A stretch of DNA of 64,000 nucleotides from Xiphydria camelus (taxonomy: Eukaryota; Arthropoda; Insecta; Hymenoptera; Xiphydriidae). The notes under the pieces were generated by a model. That model searched no databases. It saw only the letters and a program-made list of their open reading frames with translations, and was not told where the DNA came from. Shown piece by piece: positions 31,403 to 41,574 of the stretch. The stretch covers positions 16,920,138-16,984,137 of the forward strand of contig OY783196.1 in the NCBI GenBank assembly GCA_963678675.1, read 5' to 3'. Position 1 is the stretch's first letter. Each line of letters opens with the position of its first letter. A program made the translations under genes and the position numbers.

Positions 31403-31763
31403 TCATGCCAAATTAAACAAGCAGATATACCGACATTGCCGAAACTTTACCGACGGTCAAGAATTTTATAGTTAGAGTTGGCTTGAGAAGAGTGCGCTGT
31501 GTGTGCTGCGTGAGAGCGAAGAGTGTCAAACGTCTGATTTCCCGATAGCTGTTAATTCAAGAGATCGAAGTGTTTCGTCTATTATTCAATACTTCGATTT
31601 TCCGAATTGACAGCTATCGGGAAATCAGACGTTTGACACTTTTCGCTCTCACGCAGCACACACAGCGCACTCTTCTCAAGCCAACTCTAACTATCAAATT
31701 CTTGACCGTCGGTAAAATTTCGGCAGTGTCGGTATATCTGCTTGTTTAATTTGGCATGATACA
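31399..31763. mobile_element. Palindromic element, TGTATCATGCC ends
   Basis: A 365-bp inverted repeat with arms of about 165 bp (TGTATCATGCCAAATTAAAC and its inverse) and a short loop near 31580. It has no coding capacity. It includes GTGTCAAACGTCTGATTTCC, also present in the palindrome at 34956-35206. Confidence 0.85.
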
Positions 31764-31768
31764 TATGG

Positions 31769-32528
31769 TATGTTGCGTGTCGGGCTGGTCTTTTTAGTCC
31801 GTTTGTAAGGGGCAGGTCCGTGCCCGTGGAGTACTGAACCACTCTGCTCGAAAAGAGCGGGATCGGGAGATGAAGAGTTTTATAGCAGGTGAAGAAATGA
31901 AAACTCTTATGCCAAGAATTAGGTGGTCACCAATGAATTATATTTTAACATAGTTGGAATATAATTTGGTTATAAATCGGTATCTGAATGCACCTCGAGC
32001 GGCAAAGTGCACCCTTTTAAACCATAAGTCCCCGCCTCTCGATAACAACGGGGAACCAATCAAATACTCGGCGCTAGTGTGGGGAACCAATCAGATACTC
32101 GACGCTAGTCGTAGTCAAGGACTCAAGGCCAAGACAATAGGGAGTTTTTGAGCTCCTTAATGTTAGAACGTTAAACGTAAAACGTTATGTTGAGCATGCG
32201 CAGTGGCTTCATAATAACCGATTACGCTATAAAACGATAACGTGATACCTTATTAGACGGAGAATAGGGTACGCTTAATAAGCGATAACGGAAATGCACT
32301 GTCGCTAGAGTGCGCCTAAGGAGCAGGGAGGAGGACCAATGGCGTCAGAAGAAAGACCGAGTCTGGAGGTCTAGAGGAAAGCGGCACGTGACCGACCGAT
32401 TACTTATATCTCTATGCCGATGACAGTTGTAAGCGTTGTACATATGTGAAATAAAGCGGCCGCGTCTCCGAGGGTCGCCGCTGCCGGGCGTGCCTATACG
32501 AACGCGCCTTATAGTGTAGTCCGCTACA
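31769..32528 (+). repeat. Possible solo LTR
   Basis: Starts TGTTGCGTGTC and ends CGCTACA. A TATA-like TTATATC lies near 32404 and AATAAA near 32450, the order expected in an LTR. No internal retroelement sequence or target duplication is seen, so this is tentative. Confidence 0.35.
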
Positions 32529-32624
32529 CTTATGTATGTGAAATAAAGCGGCCGCGTCTCCGAGGGTCGCCGCTGCCGGGCGTGCCTATACGAACGCGCC
32601 TTATAGTGTAGTCCGCTACACTTT
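32446..32624. repeat. 92-bp tandem duplication
   Basis: GTGAAATAAAGCGGCCGCGT starts at 32446 and 32538. The unit ends GTGTAGTCCGCTACACT both times, so the 3' end of the possible LTR is present twice. Confidence 0.9.
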
Positions 32625-32840
32625 CACCCGTGCTCACGAAATCTGTCGCTGGTGACTTTTTTTAAACCTTATTTTTAAACGTACTAACCAGTGAACAATT
32701 AATTCTCATGCCCTCATTAGCTACGGTGACGTCTACTCTCGTTAATGAAAGCACGAGGATTGATTAATCATTGGTTAGTACGTTTAAAAATAACATTTAA
32801 AAAAAGTCACCAGCGACAGATTCCGTGAGCCCGGGTGTAC
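32625..32840. mobile_element. MITE, GTCGCTGGTGAC family, copy 4
   Basis: A reverse-complement copy of copy 3, differing at about one position over 210 bp by eye (ACGAAATCTG against ACGGAATCTG). The two enclose about 1.2 kb. Confidence 0.87.
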
Positions 32841-33320
32841 GTTATACGTAACGCCTTCTTCAGGATCAAAAACTAATTTCAACAAGATGGTGTTAACGTT
32901 CAGGGAATAAATCTGCGCATGCTCACAATAACCGATAACCGAAAACCAGGACGTGCAGTTTAGCAGTCCAAAAACTCTCTATTGAAAGAGATAAGGAATA
33001 AGGAATAAGGAATAAGAAATAAGGAATAAGAAATAAGCACAGCGCGCAAGATACAATGCACGTTAGATTAGCCAATCAGAAGACAATTTCTCGGTCGTGC
33101 AACATAATCTTCAAGTACTGTGTGTATAACCTCAATAGACAGTGGTTAAACTTTGAATAACATCGTAATAATAGGTAAATAAGCTTTAATTAAATAACTT
33201 CTCTCTGCTATTTCTTTCTAACCTGAAGTAAATAGTTTCTAGACTGTTACTGCTAACATAATATAAAACTTTCTCAAGTCACATCAAATAATTTATTTCT
33301 ACTATATCGTGGTTTTAAAA

Positions 33321-34835
33321 ATGTTCTTCCAGTTACCGATGGATACAGATTTGGCATTATTTCTTGCTACCGTTCAAGTAGCTGGAATAGCGTTGTGTCT
33401 TGCGTGGAGAGCCAAGAGAAATAAACGATGGAGAAATAGGAGATAGTGGGTTCGTCCGATAAATATGAGACGAGATTATCTGGGTGATTTTGCAACTCTT
33501 TTCACGGAATTAAAAGAAGATTCAGACCTTTTCTTTCGTTATACAAGAATGACTGAAACAACATTTTATGAATTGCTACGTATGCTGGAGCCATATATGA
33601 GAAAAACAAGTATAAGAGCACCGATTTGTCCTGAACAGCGTCTTGCAATAACACTGAGGTACTTATGGTCTACTTGTGTGATTTGAATAAAATATATTTC
33701 TATAATGGACGTTATATAGTTAGTAGTTAAAAAATCTAATATCACGGGCTAATAAGACTGGCATAAATGGTATTCAATGAAGGAAACATAATTATATTGA
33801 CTATTTAGTGTTGCAGTAACAAGTTCTTTATAAATCTGTTACAGATATTTAGCAACTGGCGATCAAGTGTTCTCTGTAGCTTTAGCTTATAGAGTTGGTG
33901 AGTCCACTGCTCGCAAGATCATAAAAGAGACATGTGGTGTCATAGCGGATGTTGTGATACCAGTATATGTACAAACTCCTACGGAGGAAAAATGGAAGAG
34001 GATCTGCTTTGATTTTTTAATGAATTGGAACTTGCCGAACTGCATTGGGGCCATAGATGGCAAACACATAACTATCCAAGCACCACCAAATTCGGGATCG
34101 ACATTCTTCAATTATAAGAAGACATTTAGTATCGTGTTAATGGCTGCTTGTGATAGCAAATACAAATTCCTATTATTTGATGTTGGTGCATTCGGTAGTG
34201 AAAGTGATGGTGGAGTATTGTCCAGATCAACGCTTGGTTCAGCATTATATGGACGTCATTTAAATATACCAGCAGGAAAGGCACGTTTACCTGGATCAGA
34301 CATTGAAACTCCGTGTTATTTCGTTGGCGATGAAGCATTTCAAATGTCAACGACGCTTATGCGACCTTATCCAGGCAGACATTTGAATGAACTACATCGA
34401 ATTTTTAATTATCGTCTCTCACGTGCTAGGCGAACCATCGAAAACGCATTTGGAATCCTCGTGTCGAGATGGAGAATATTCCGGAAACCAATTTGTGCTG
34501 GTCCAGATGTTGTAGATAAAATAGTAATGGCAACAATAGCTTTACATAATTTTTTAAAATGCAAAAACGATGAAGTTGCACCCCAGCAACAACGATATTG
34601 CCCTCCCAATTTCACAGATCATGAAAGTAGTGAAGGAGACATAATTGGTGGAGAATGGCGAGAAATACTGCAGGATAATCAGCTCAGGTCGATAGGAAAC
34701 GTTGGAGCGCACCGAGCTAAAAGGGAAGCATATGAAATGAGAGACGCTCTTGCGTCATATTTTATAACTCCCGCTGGCGAAGTCCCATGGCAGTACGATT
34801 ATATTAGACGAGGACAGAATAGAGATATTCCATAA
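33321..34835 (+). pseudogene. PIF/Harbinger transposase (HARBI1-like), in-frame stop
   Basis: Two exons: 33321-33658 and 33845-34835, joined in frame over a GT-AG intron. From the likely ATG at 33321 the frame meets a TAG at 33444-33446, directly before the conserved WVRPIN segment. Beyond that stop it is open to 34835. Motifs: AIDGKHI (first Asp), DVGAFGSESD (second Asp), YFVGDEAF and ARRTIENAFGIL (Glu region), as in DDE_Tnp_4. The family usually has an aromatic residue where the stop lies. The next ATG (33465) would drop WVRPIN and the first 48 residues, so the enzyme is probably inactive unless the stop is read through. Confidence 0.85.
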
Positions 34836-34955
34836 GATGTCACATTTACAATAATTTACTTTTATAAAATGGTAGTTATGTAATGTTAATCTTTTTCAAC
34901 GAAGAGGTCAATAAATAATAATATATTTCTCTCAAACGAGTTTTATTATATACGA

Positions 34956-35206
34956 TACCGTATGTCTGACAGCAAGCGCAACAGGAGCTGTGACCTGAAA
35001 ATTTGACTTCGGCAGTGTTTGGAGAATGCTCGAGTCACTCATAAACACTGCTCGCACAGCGTAAGGGCGAAAAGTGTCAAAATGTCTGATTTCTCGATAG
35101 CTGTCAATTATTTCTTATTTGTGAGTGACTTGAGCACCCTCCAAACACTGCCGAAGTCAAATTTTAGGTTACAGCTCCTGTTGCGCTTACTGTCAGACAT
35201 ACGGTA
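34956..35206. mobile_element. Palindromic element, TACCGTATGTCTGAC ends
   Basis: A 251-bp inverted repeat with arms TACCGTATGTCTGACAG and inverse, sitting between the two Harbinger genes. It shares GTCTGATTTC.CGATAGCTGT with the palindrome at 31399-31763. Confidence 0.82.
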
Positions 35207-35310
35207 TATAAATAGTAGAAAAAGAAAGATGACTTTCCTATGATTAAGTTTTTAAATGGAAATGGAGAATAAGACGCGTCTGTACCTACGTAATAACGAC
35301 CTAACTTAAA

Positions 35311-36726
35311 TTAAAAATATAATATTTCCATGAACTTCCGTTTCAACTGTCCTTTCCTTGGTTCCTCAACCTTTCTTAATTCAGACGTGACGAGTTTTCC
35401 GATGAGAACATCCGGATCGTCATCACACGATTCGTTTTCTTTGCCTCGCTTCGACACTATTTTCGTAGCCACTGTTTCCAATGTATTATTTAGTCGGTGA
35501 AAAGCTGATTCTACTGCATCTGTTTTTTGCTTTTTAAACTGTCTCCCACTAGTATAGCATCTAGTGGGTGTTTCTGAGTCCCTTGATGCATCCATACTAG
35601 AAGGAGATTGTGCTGGCGACGGTGACTGAAAAAAAGGGGGAATAAATACTTGATACTTGCTTATGCATGATCCACAGTTTTCAATTTATAACTTGAAAAA
35701 AGTACTCACTGGTTTTAAGAGAGGAGTAGGTGTAACATCGCGGGATGTTGCTTTATCACTTGATGGTTCTGCATTCGTAGCAGACACGGTAGGTGATAAT
35801 AATGGTAACTAGAAAAAGAAATAATTAATCATTGATGCATATCTCCAAGTTCTGAATGTATCCCAAGTAATATTGAGTTCAAAAAGAACTCTTTTGCATT
35901 GAAAAGCTTTTAAACCTCGTTTAGATTTCTTTTGGACTGTTCTAATTCAGTCAGCGATATAGGACAGAATAACTTCGTAGCGTAGTTGGCTTGCCCAGAA
36001 TTTGGTGGAACAAGAGACATCGGTTCATCAATACTCTTCTCGATTTCTGATGAACTCTGCGACAGGGTATAATTCGTTGATGTTTGAATTGGACGAGGTA
36101 ATGGTATCTTCGGGGCAATATTAGTAAAAGATCTGAAATAATATCACTCGGTATACATATACTGGCAAGAATGATGTGTGGTCTACATAAAATATGTGAT
36201 AAGGGATTACTGCTTTTGCTATTTGAGCTACACTGACCTTCGTTTTGCAATATGCTGGTGTAGAAATCCCATTTGTTCATAATAGTACCACTTCCTTCTC
36301 TTTGCCTGTCCCGCACCACTTCTCGTTTCCTCTTCACAACATTGCCTCTCTCTGCAGAATTGCTGCCGAAGCCGCATCCAGCGCGATTGACACTCTGGTA
36401 CTGTGATGTATAAAATATGAGTAGAAATTATATATGATACTGGATCTCACCGAAGTTAATTAATTAATATCCTCTTTACCTACAAGATTCATCGCTGTGG
36501 CGATTTCTTGCCACGCATTTTCTTTCATGTTGGAGTCTCGAAATTCTTTAACCGATTTGTTATATAAAAAAGGATAAGATCGTACTAAATCGATCAATAT
36601 CTCGTCACTATTCTTTTCGGTCAGAGAGAGAGAGAGCGTAACAATTTCGCTTTCCACCGTATCTTCGAATTCGTACTCTGATATATAGAAGTGATCCATC
36701 TCGATAGGTCGTACGTAGGAACTCAT
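35311..36726 (-). CDS. MADF-domain protein of the Harbinger element
   Basis: Five exons on the minus strand make a 346-residue protein with consistent phases: 36480-36726, 36238-36400, 35916-36132, 35710-35808 and 35311-35625. The N-terminal half is a MADF/Myb-like DNA-binding domain (LIDLVRSYPFLYNKS, NAWQEIATAMN, then CQSRWMRLRQQFCRE from exon 2). The middle is Ser/Pro-rich, and the C-terminus has a helical segment (AFHRLNNTLETVATKI) where many such proteins carry a BESS or interaction motif. In Harbinger elements the Myb-like partner brings the transposase to the nucleus and the transposon ends. Unlike the transposase, this gene is undamaged. The exon 3 donor (GTTTAA) is weak. Confidence 0.78.
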
Positions 36727-36950
36727 GTATCTAGAAAAGCTGATGGGAGGTTAGGGTACTGTGTCAGTATACCTTGCTGTGATTGGCTCGCAATAAGGAA
36801 TAAGAAATAAAATTCCAACGTATAACGAAAATCGTATTCTTATTCCTTATTCCTTATTTCTTATTTTCGTGTTGTGCCTTCGGCCATTGCATTACGTTGA
36901 TTGGATTTTTATTCCTTATCTCTTATTTCTTATTCCTTATCTCTTTCATT

Positions 36951-37223
36951 GTGTCTTGGCCTTCACTTCCACTTTCTCTGTCTACGCACAATGATCTAAT
37001 CCACACTCCACGCGTCCACGTGCGAAGAAAGTACGCATCGACCCTGACTCTGGCGCGCACAATCCCACGCACTCGGAAGAAAACATGCCCTCATCGACCG
37101 TGGGTCTACCGCGCACGATCTCCCGCGAATAGCAAATATTGTGGCGCCGCGCCGCGGTCAGCCTCGGAAACACTCTAAGAGATTTTAGTTTCTATGAGGT
37201 AGTCTTGTTGGCGTTTGTAAAAA
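36951..37223. other. Flank upstream of the THAP fragment
   Basis: About 270 bp, GC-rich around 37000-37170. It could hold the promoter of the THAP-like gene. No defined element seen. Confidence 0.35.
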
Positions 37224-37421
37224 ATGGAAAAAAACGCAATAAAAAGTATTGCGTTGTCCCTCAGTGTGGAAATATAAAAACGGACAGTTTAAGCTTTCAT
37301 ATGTTTCCATCTAATGCACAATTGAGAAAGGAATGGTTGAATAATTTAAAAATGAAGATATACACGACGTGCATGAAAGTGTGCAGTGACTACTTTAAAT
37401 TTGATAATTTTCATTATGGTG
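37224..37421 (+). pseudogene. THAP zinc-finger exon, altered
   Basis: The plus-strand frame has the THAP pattern: C-V-V-P-Q-C, then SFHMFP, a conserved W, and C-S-D-Y-F. The C2CH zinc site normally ends C-S-x-H-F; here the His is Tyr, so zinc binding is doubtful. The likely ATG (37224) is followed by seven A residues (37228-37234) that put it one base out of frame with the THAP domain. The exon ends at a good GT donor (37422). THAP domains occur in P-element transposases and in domesticated genes; later exons were not found. Confidence 0.6.
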
Positions 37422-37481
37422 GTAAGAAATTACTTCCCTTGCTGTAGAAAAAGTAAAGTATTAAGTATTAACCTTAAAACA

Positions 37482-38308
37482 TTAATGGTTAGGACAGCAT
37501 AGGTACAATGAGAAAAAAATGAAAATATCTGTTATCACTGGAACTGCTGCAGCTTCAGTTCCCACATTTTCAACTTTTTGCAATACTTCCAATGATGTAT
37601 TTCTCGAGTAAGATTTATGAATTGCCGCCTCGCTATTAGACGCCCCTGCCAATAAAATGCGTAGAAATTCTTTTTTGTCGGCTTCTGTTAAGTCAGTACG
37701 CATAGTACAAATTTCCTCTAAATGTATGCTATGACAGGATTCCTCCAGCAGTTTTGGCACTGTAATGGCGTCGACAACTTATTTTTTTAATATTCCCCAT
37801 TTTTGCGTCACATCAGTGCAACTTAATTGATCTAGGGTGTCCAGTCTTATTCTGTTTTAAATAAATCAGTGAAATCAAATTTACGTATAATAACAGAATA
37901 TTCGAATAAGTCCAATTATAATGTAAAAAATAAAGTATAACAACTTCGTTTTTTAAGTTTTACACCGGGAAAAAACTTACCTGCTTAAGTGCAAATCGTT
38001 GTAACCGCGTGTTTACAACAATTTCCCGCCCCGGCAGGACAAGTGCATTTGCACTTAATAATTTTATTCCAACCATCAAAAAAGATCTCCACTATGACTG
38101 TATGGTTCTTTTCTTGAACATGGGATGTTTGCAAGCATGATCCCCGTATGATTATTTTGTTTCTTTCTTGTTTTAGTATTCCGCAATGGAATAGAAAATT
38201 TACGGTTAAAACTGATTCGCCTTCCACTAAAGGGCATTTTCTGTCGCCCAGTAGAGTCTCGATGCCCTTTTCATTGATTTCAAATGCTTCGAACATATTT
38301 TCTCGCAC
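37482..38308 (-). pseudogene. SWIM zinc-finger gene fragment
   Basis: Two coding-like blocks on the minus strand. The upstream block (37985-38308) ends in CKCTCPAGAGNCCKH, a SWIM zinc finger (CxCxnCxH). A TAA follows six residues later, just before a GT donor. The downstream block (37482-37747) begins after an AG acceptor with charged sequence (LTEADKKEFLRILLAGASN). A one-base shift before the donor would extend the first block into the splice site. Insect genomes carry many SWIM-domain genes of mobile origin. No start codon or further domain is visible. Confidence 0.5.
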
Positions 38309-38457
38309 AATAGTTTATTTTTTCAAGAAATAAATAAGTACACATTTACTACTGTTTGAACGCCAATCCTCTACACCGCCATCATGGCCAACTGTCAGCG
38401 CCATCCTGTGGTCGTGCTGTTCGCGAATCCGAAGCGCGTATCGATAACAAATCTAAA

Positions 38458-38535
38458 GCCCCCTGTACACGTTGGGCCAATGCGTTGGGCCAATGAGTTG
38501 GGACAGCGTTTACACGTTGGCGTTGCTCATTCTGC
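38458..38535. repeat. TACACGTTGGGCCAA repeat, partial copy
   Basis: CCCCTGTACACGTTGGGCCA followed by short repeats of CAATGCGTTGGGC. The same family recurs at 39057-39292. Confidence 0.6.
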
Positions 38536-38584
38536 ATTGGCCATTTGACGTGGATGGACGTGGACACTATCGCAGTCGCGGCCA

Positions 38585-39056
38585 TTTACTTGAACAGCAC
38601 TTTCTATTTTGTATAGGTTTTCTCGTCTGACAATTATTTTATGTGTTTCGAAGTCTCTGAAACAATATGTTAAAACGTCAGAGGTAAAAAAAATTTTTTT
38701 AAGAAAAAAATGACAAGTCATGTAATATATTAAAACGTCAGACGGAGGTAACATAAAAAAATGTTCGAAACAAAAGTTACAAATTTGAGGGCGTCTGATA
38801 CCCCTTTATTAGTGACCTAGCCGACGATTTACATAGGTACATCATTTGTGACCTTCAAACAAGTAACATACAAATTTTCAGCCCGAGGTACGAATATTTT
38901 TTGAGCAAATTTTTTTCTTTTTTGAGTCATCTGGCATGTCTTTTGCAGGGGTTCTGAGCAAAATCCTTGTAAATGACACTTCCTAATGGTCCATCCAATC
39001 ACCTCAAAAAATTCTAGTCGAAGGTATTATTGTAATACCTCCGTGACCGCCATCTT
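38585..39056. other. Unassigned AT-rich stretch
   Basis: About 470 bp. AAAACGTCAGA occurs twice (near 38671 and 38732). No gene or element supported. Confidence 0.4.
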
Positions 39057-39292
39057 TTAGTATATAACGGCACCTACGAGAGGCCAACGTGTGAACGCTG
39101 TTGGCGGACTGCGCCAAGATCCTTTGATATGTGGACGAAAAACCGACAACACTCGGTTGGCCGGCCAACGCTGGCCGCCAACGACAAATTTACGCCAAGT
39201 GGCCCTGTACACGTTGGCCCAACGCATTGGCCCTGTACACGTTGGCCCAACGCATTGGCCCAACGCATTGGCCCAACGTGTACAGGGGCCTT
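39057..39292. mobile_element. MITE-like element, GGCCAACGTG ends
   Basis: The left side reads GAGGCCAACGTGTGAACGCT and the right side repeats TGTACACGTTGGCCCAACGC twice before a closing inverse GGCCCAACGTGTACAGGGGCC. The inner units CCCAACGCATTGG are tandem. The overlapping open frames are artefacts of this repeat. Confidence 0.6.
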
Positions 39293-39311
39293 TATGCGCG
39301 CACGCCTACCT

Positions 39312-39469
39312 GGGCCCCTATTCTCGAGCTCATGCGAGAAACTTTCGTATACGAATCTTTGAATCTCACCAATCTCGTTTCGGCTATTCCATTCGGTCCA
39401 CTATTTCATTGGTTAAAACTAAAGATTCGTATACGACAATTCTCGCACGACATTCGAGAATAGGGGCCC
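39312..39469. mobile_element. Palindromic MITE, GGGCCCCTATTCTCGAG ends
   Basis: A 158-bp inverted repeat with arms of about 50 bp (GATTCGTATACGA in both) and an unpaired middle. Its ends resemble those of the MITE at 5214-5390. Confidence 0.78.
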
Positions 39470-39601
39470 TGACTCTGTGACGTTCCGTCACGTTTCTAGT
39501 AAAACGACAATCCTTTGAACAAGTCCACATGAAACGATAACCACCATATTTTCCATTGAAAGCTGTCACCATGGGTAACACCTTTTGTTAAGGGGGAAGG
39601 T

Positions 39602-40371
39602 GTGACGTTCCGTCACGCTTTCATGGAACGACAGTTCTTTAGACAAGTCTACATGAAGCGACAACCATCATAGTTTCCGCTAAGGAACGCGGGCTGTTCA
39701 AAGGTTCGGACAAAGACGCGTACCAGAAATCCTCGCTATTAGCATATTTCTTTGCGTATACTCTAGTAGAACAAAGGTCACTCGAGGGATAAAATGGGAT
39801 ATGATAAGGCCAAGCAGGGGGCTAGAATGTGCTCGCAGTCCCGTACCTTTCGCGGAAGGCTAATTGCCGGACGATTCCTAGTATGTCACGCGTCACCGAA
39901 ATCATTCTGCTAATCACCGCCAACCGTCGGCTACTTAATCCACTTTACGGAGAAATAGCGACGAACTCCGATCCCTGCGTACGCTACGAGCAACCACCGC
40001 TTGGTCCCGTTAGGTGCGTGACTCAGGGGAGCGTCATCCCTCGCGTTCACACCACTTTTCAGTCAATTAGAGCGTACCGCATTGCCCACGCTATCCCCAC
40101 TATCTAGCTGTTGTAAGAGATATAAACCGCAACCGAATACAAGAGAGGGAGTATAGTTTTGTTCTGTGTTCAGTGTAGTATACCGAGCAGTGCCTCTTCA
40201 TTCATCAGTGTGTTTCTACAGTCAATAAAACTTTGAATCCTGTCGGCAACCTCTGCATTAACTTCTATCTTGTGTCCTTGAATTTTACCGGAATTCGCGC
40301 TACTCGCACGTTTGAATGTAACCCATTCACGCGGTAAAACGATCCTAGCGCCTCGCGTTTCAAAGCGACCA
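39602..40371 (+). repeat. Possible LTR remnant
   Basis: TGTGACGTTCCGTCACG at 39602 is preceded by AAGGGGGAAGG, which looks like a polypurine tract before a 3' LTR. A TATA-like GATATAAA lies near 40118 and AATAAAAC near 40225. A second GTGACGTTCCGTCACG at 39478 repeats the start. No retroelement protein is nearby. A BEL/Pao origin is possible but not shown. Confidence 0.35.
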
Positions 40372-41428
40372 GGGACCCAATTTTCAAGTTCGCTCGACAA
40401 TTCACGCATGAGAGAATTGTCGTAGGATAAATGTCGCACGAAACCTAGAAATGGTATTTTCGAGTTCGTGCGACACGAGATTCGAAGGGAGTGTCGCATG
40501 AAACTTCTCGGCAGTGTTGCCGTTGGCGCGAAGCGACCTATTAACCAATAAGCGAAAATTTCTACGGAAAAGCAGTGACACAGAAATGTGCGCGAATTTA
40601 AATTCAAGAATAAGATGTACACGTCTTATGGATGCCTCAGTGATATTCAAAACTGACAAGGATTGATAGTATTAAAATCGTATTAATGTAAGTAATGAAT
40701 CAATATATGTATTAAATTTTATATTGAGTAATAATTACTTACTGGAATTAAAGCAACTTAGTTTCGCTCATTTCGCTTAATATCTGATTTATAAATCTGT
40801 CTAGACATATTTTCGATAAAAAATTTATAAAGTTATAATGTTCTTATTGATTGACAGTTGCAAACATTTTTTTTTTTTTCGCTTTAACTGTGAGATTAAT
40901 GCACGAACAAAAATGTTTATGAAAAGATAATAAGAAAATCAGAAGAAAAGATCGTAACAAAAGATAATGTTACAAATGTACAGTTACAAATGTACGTGAA
41001 ATCAAAGTTGGCCAAGTAATTAAAAAAATTATGAGAATTTGAGAAAAATTTTTAAATTAAAAAACTTGGCGGGATTGTTTCAGAAATTATGAAAAAATAT
41101 CAAAAGGAAGTTATAGAAGCTAGAAAATACATGCAATGAAGCCTAATAATATTCAAAAAATTAAAAATGTAAAAATAAAGAACATGTTTAAAAAGAATAT
41201 TTAAAATTATAAATTTTTGTCAAACAATCCCGCCAAGTTTTTTCATTTAAAAATTTGTTTGAATTCCTCATAATTTTTTTAATTACTTGGCCAACTTTGA
41301 TTTCACGTATATTTGTAATTGTACTTCGCAGATTTTTTGCATCGCCGATGTTTTTGGTGGGATTCTTCTTTGCTATATAATTGTTACCCTCGGCGCGCCC
41401 ACAGGGTACGTACTATCACCGACTGTAA

Positions 41429-41574
41429 AGGCCATCACACGTGAAAAAACGTAAGCAGTAACAGTAAGGATTGACCAATCAGAAATATCATTCTTACGGA
41501 ATTATGCTTAAATAGGCTTTCTGATTGGTCAATCCTTACTGTTACTGCTTACGTTTTTTCACGTGTGATGGCCT
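41429..41574. mobile_element. Palindromic MITE with TAA duplication
   Basis: A 146-bp near-perfect inverted repeat, AGGCCATCACACGTG to CACGTGTGATGGCCT, with TAA on both sides (41426-41428 and 41575-41577), a Harbinger-type target duplication. It is inserted in the 3' end of the transposase gene. Confidence 0.88.

Larger units (their letters stand above)
32984..36947. mobile_element. PIF/Harbinger transposon with two convergent genes
   Basis: The left end GAAAGAGATAAGGAATAAGG (32984) is matched by its inverse at the right, ending CCTTATCTCTTTC (36947). The trinucleotide ATT flanks both sides (32981-32983 and 36948-36950), the 3-bp target duplication expected for Harbinger. The terminal repeats are unusual in being simple-repeat-like (AATAAGG and AATAAGA units). 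Inside are a DDE_Tnp_4 transposase on the plus strand and a MADF-domain gene on the minus strand, the classic two-gene layout. A palindromic element is nested between them. Confidence 0.88.

Noticed and set aside
39091..39480. Several overlapping frames rich in His, Trp and Pro
   Set aside because: They arise from the CCCAACGCATTGG tandem units of a MITE read in different frames.
40170..40622. 150-residue minus-strand frame
   Set aside because: It runs through the inferred LTR remnant and the Harbinger terminal repeat, with no coherent domain.
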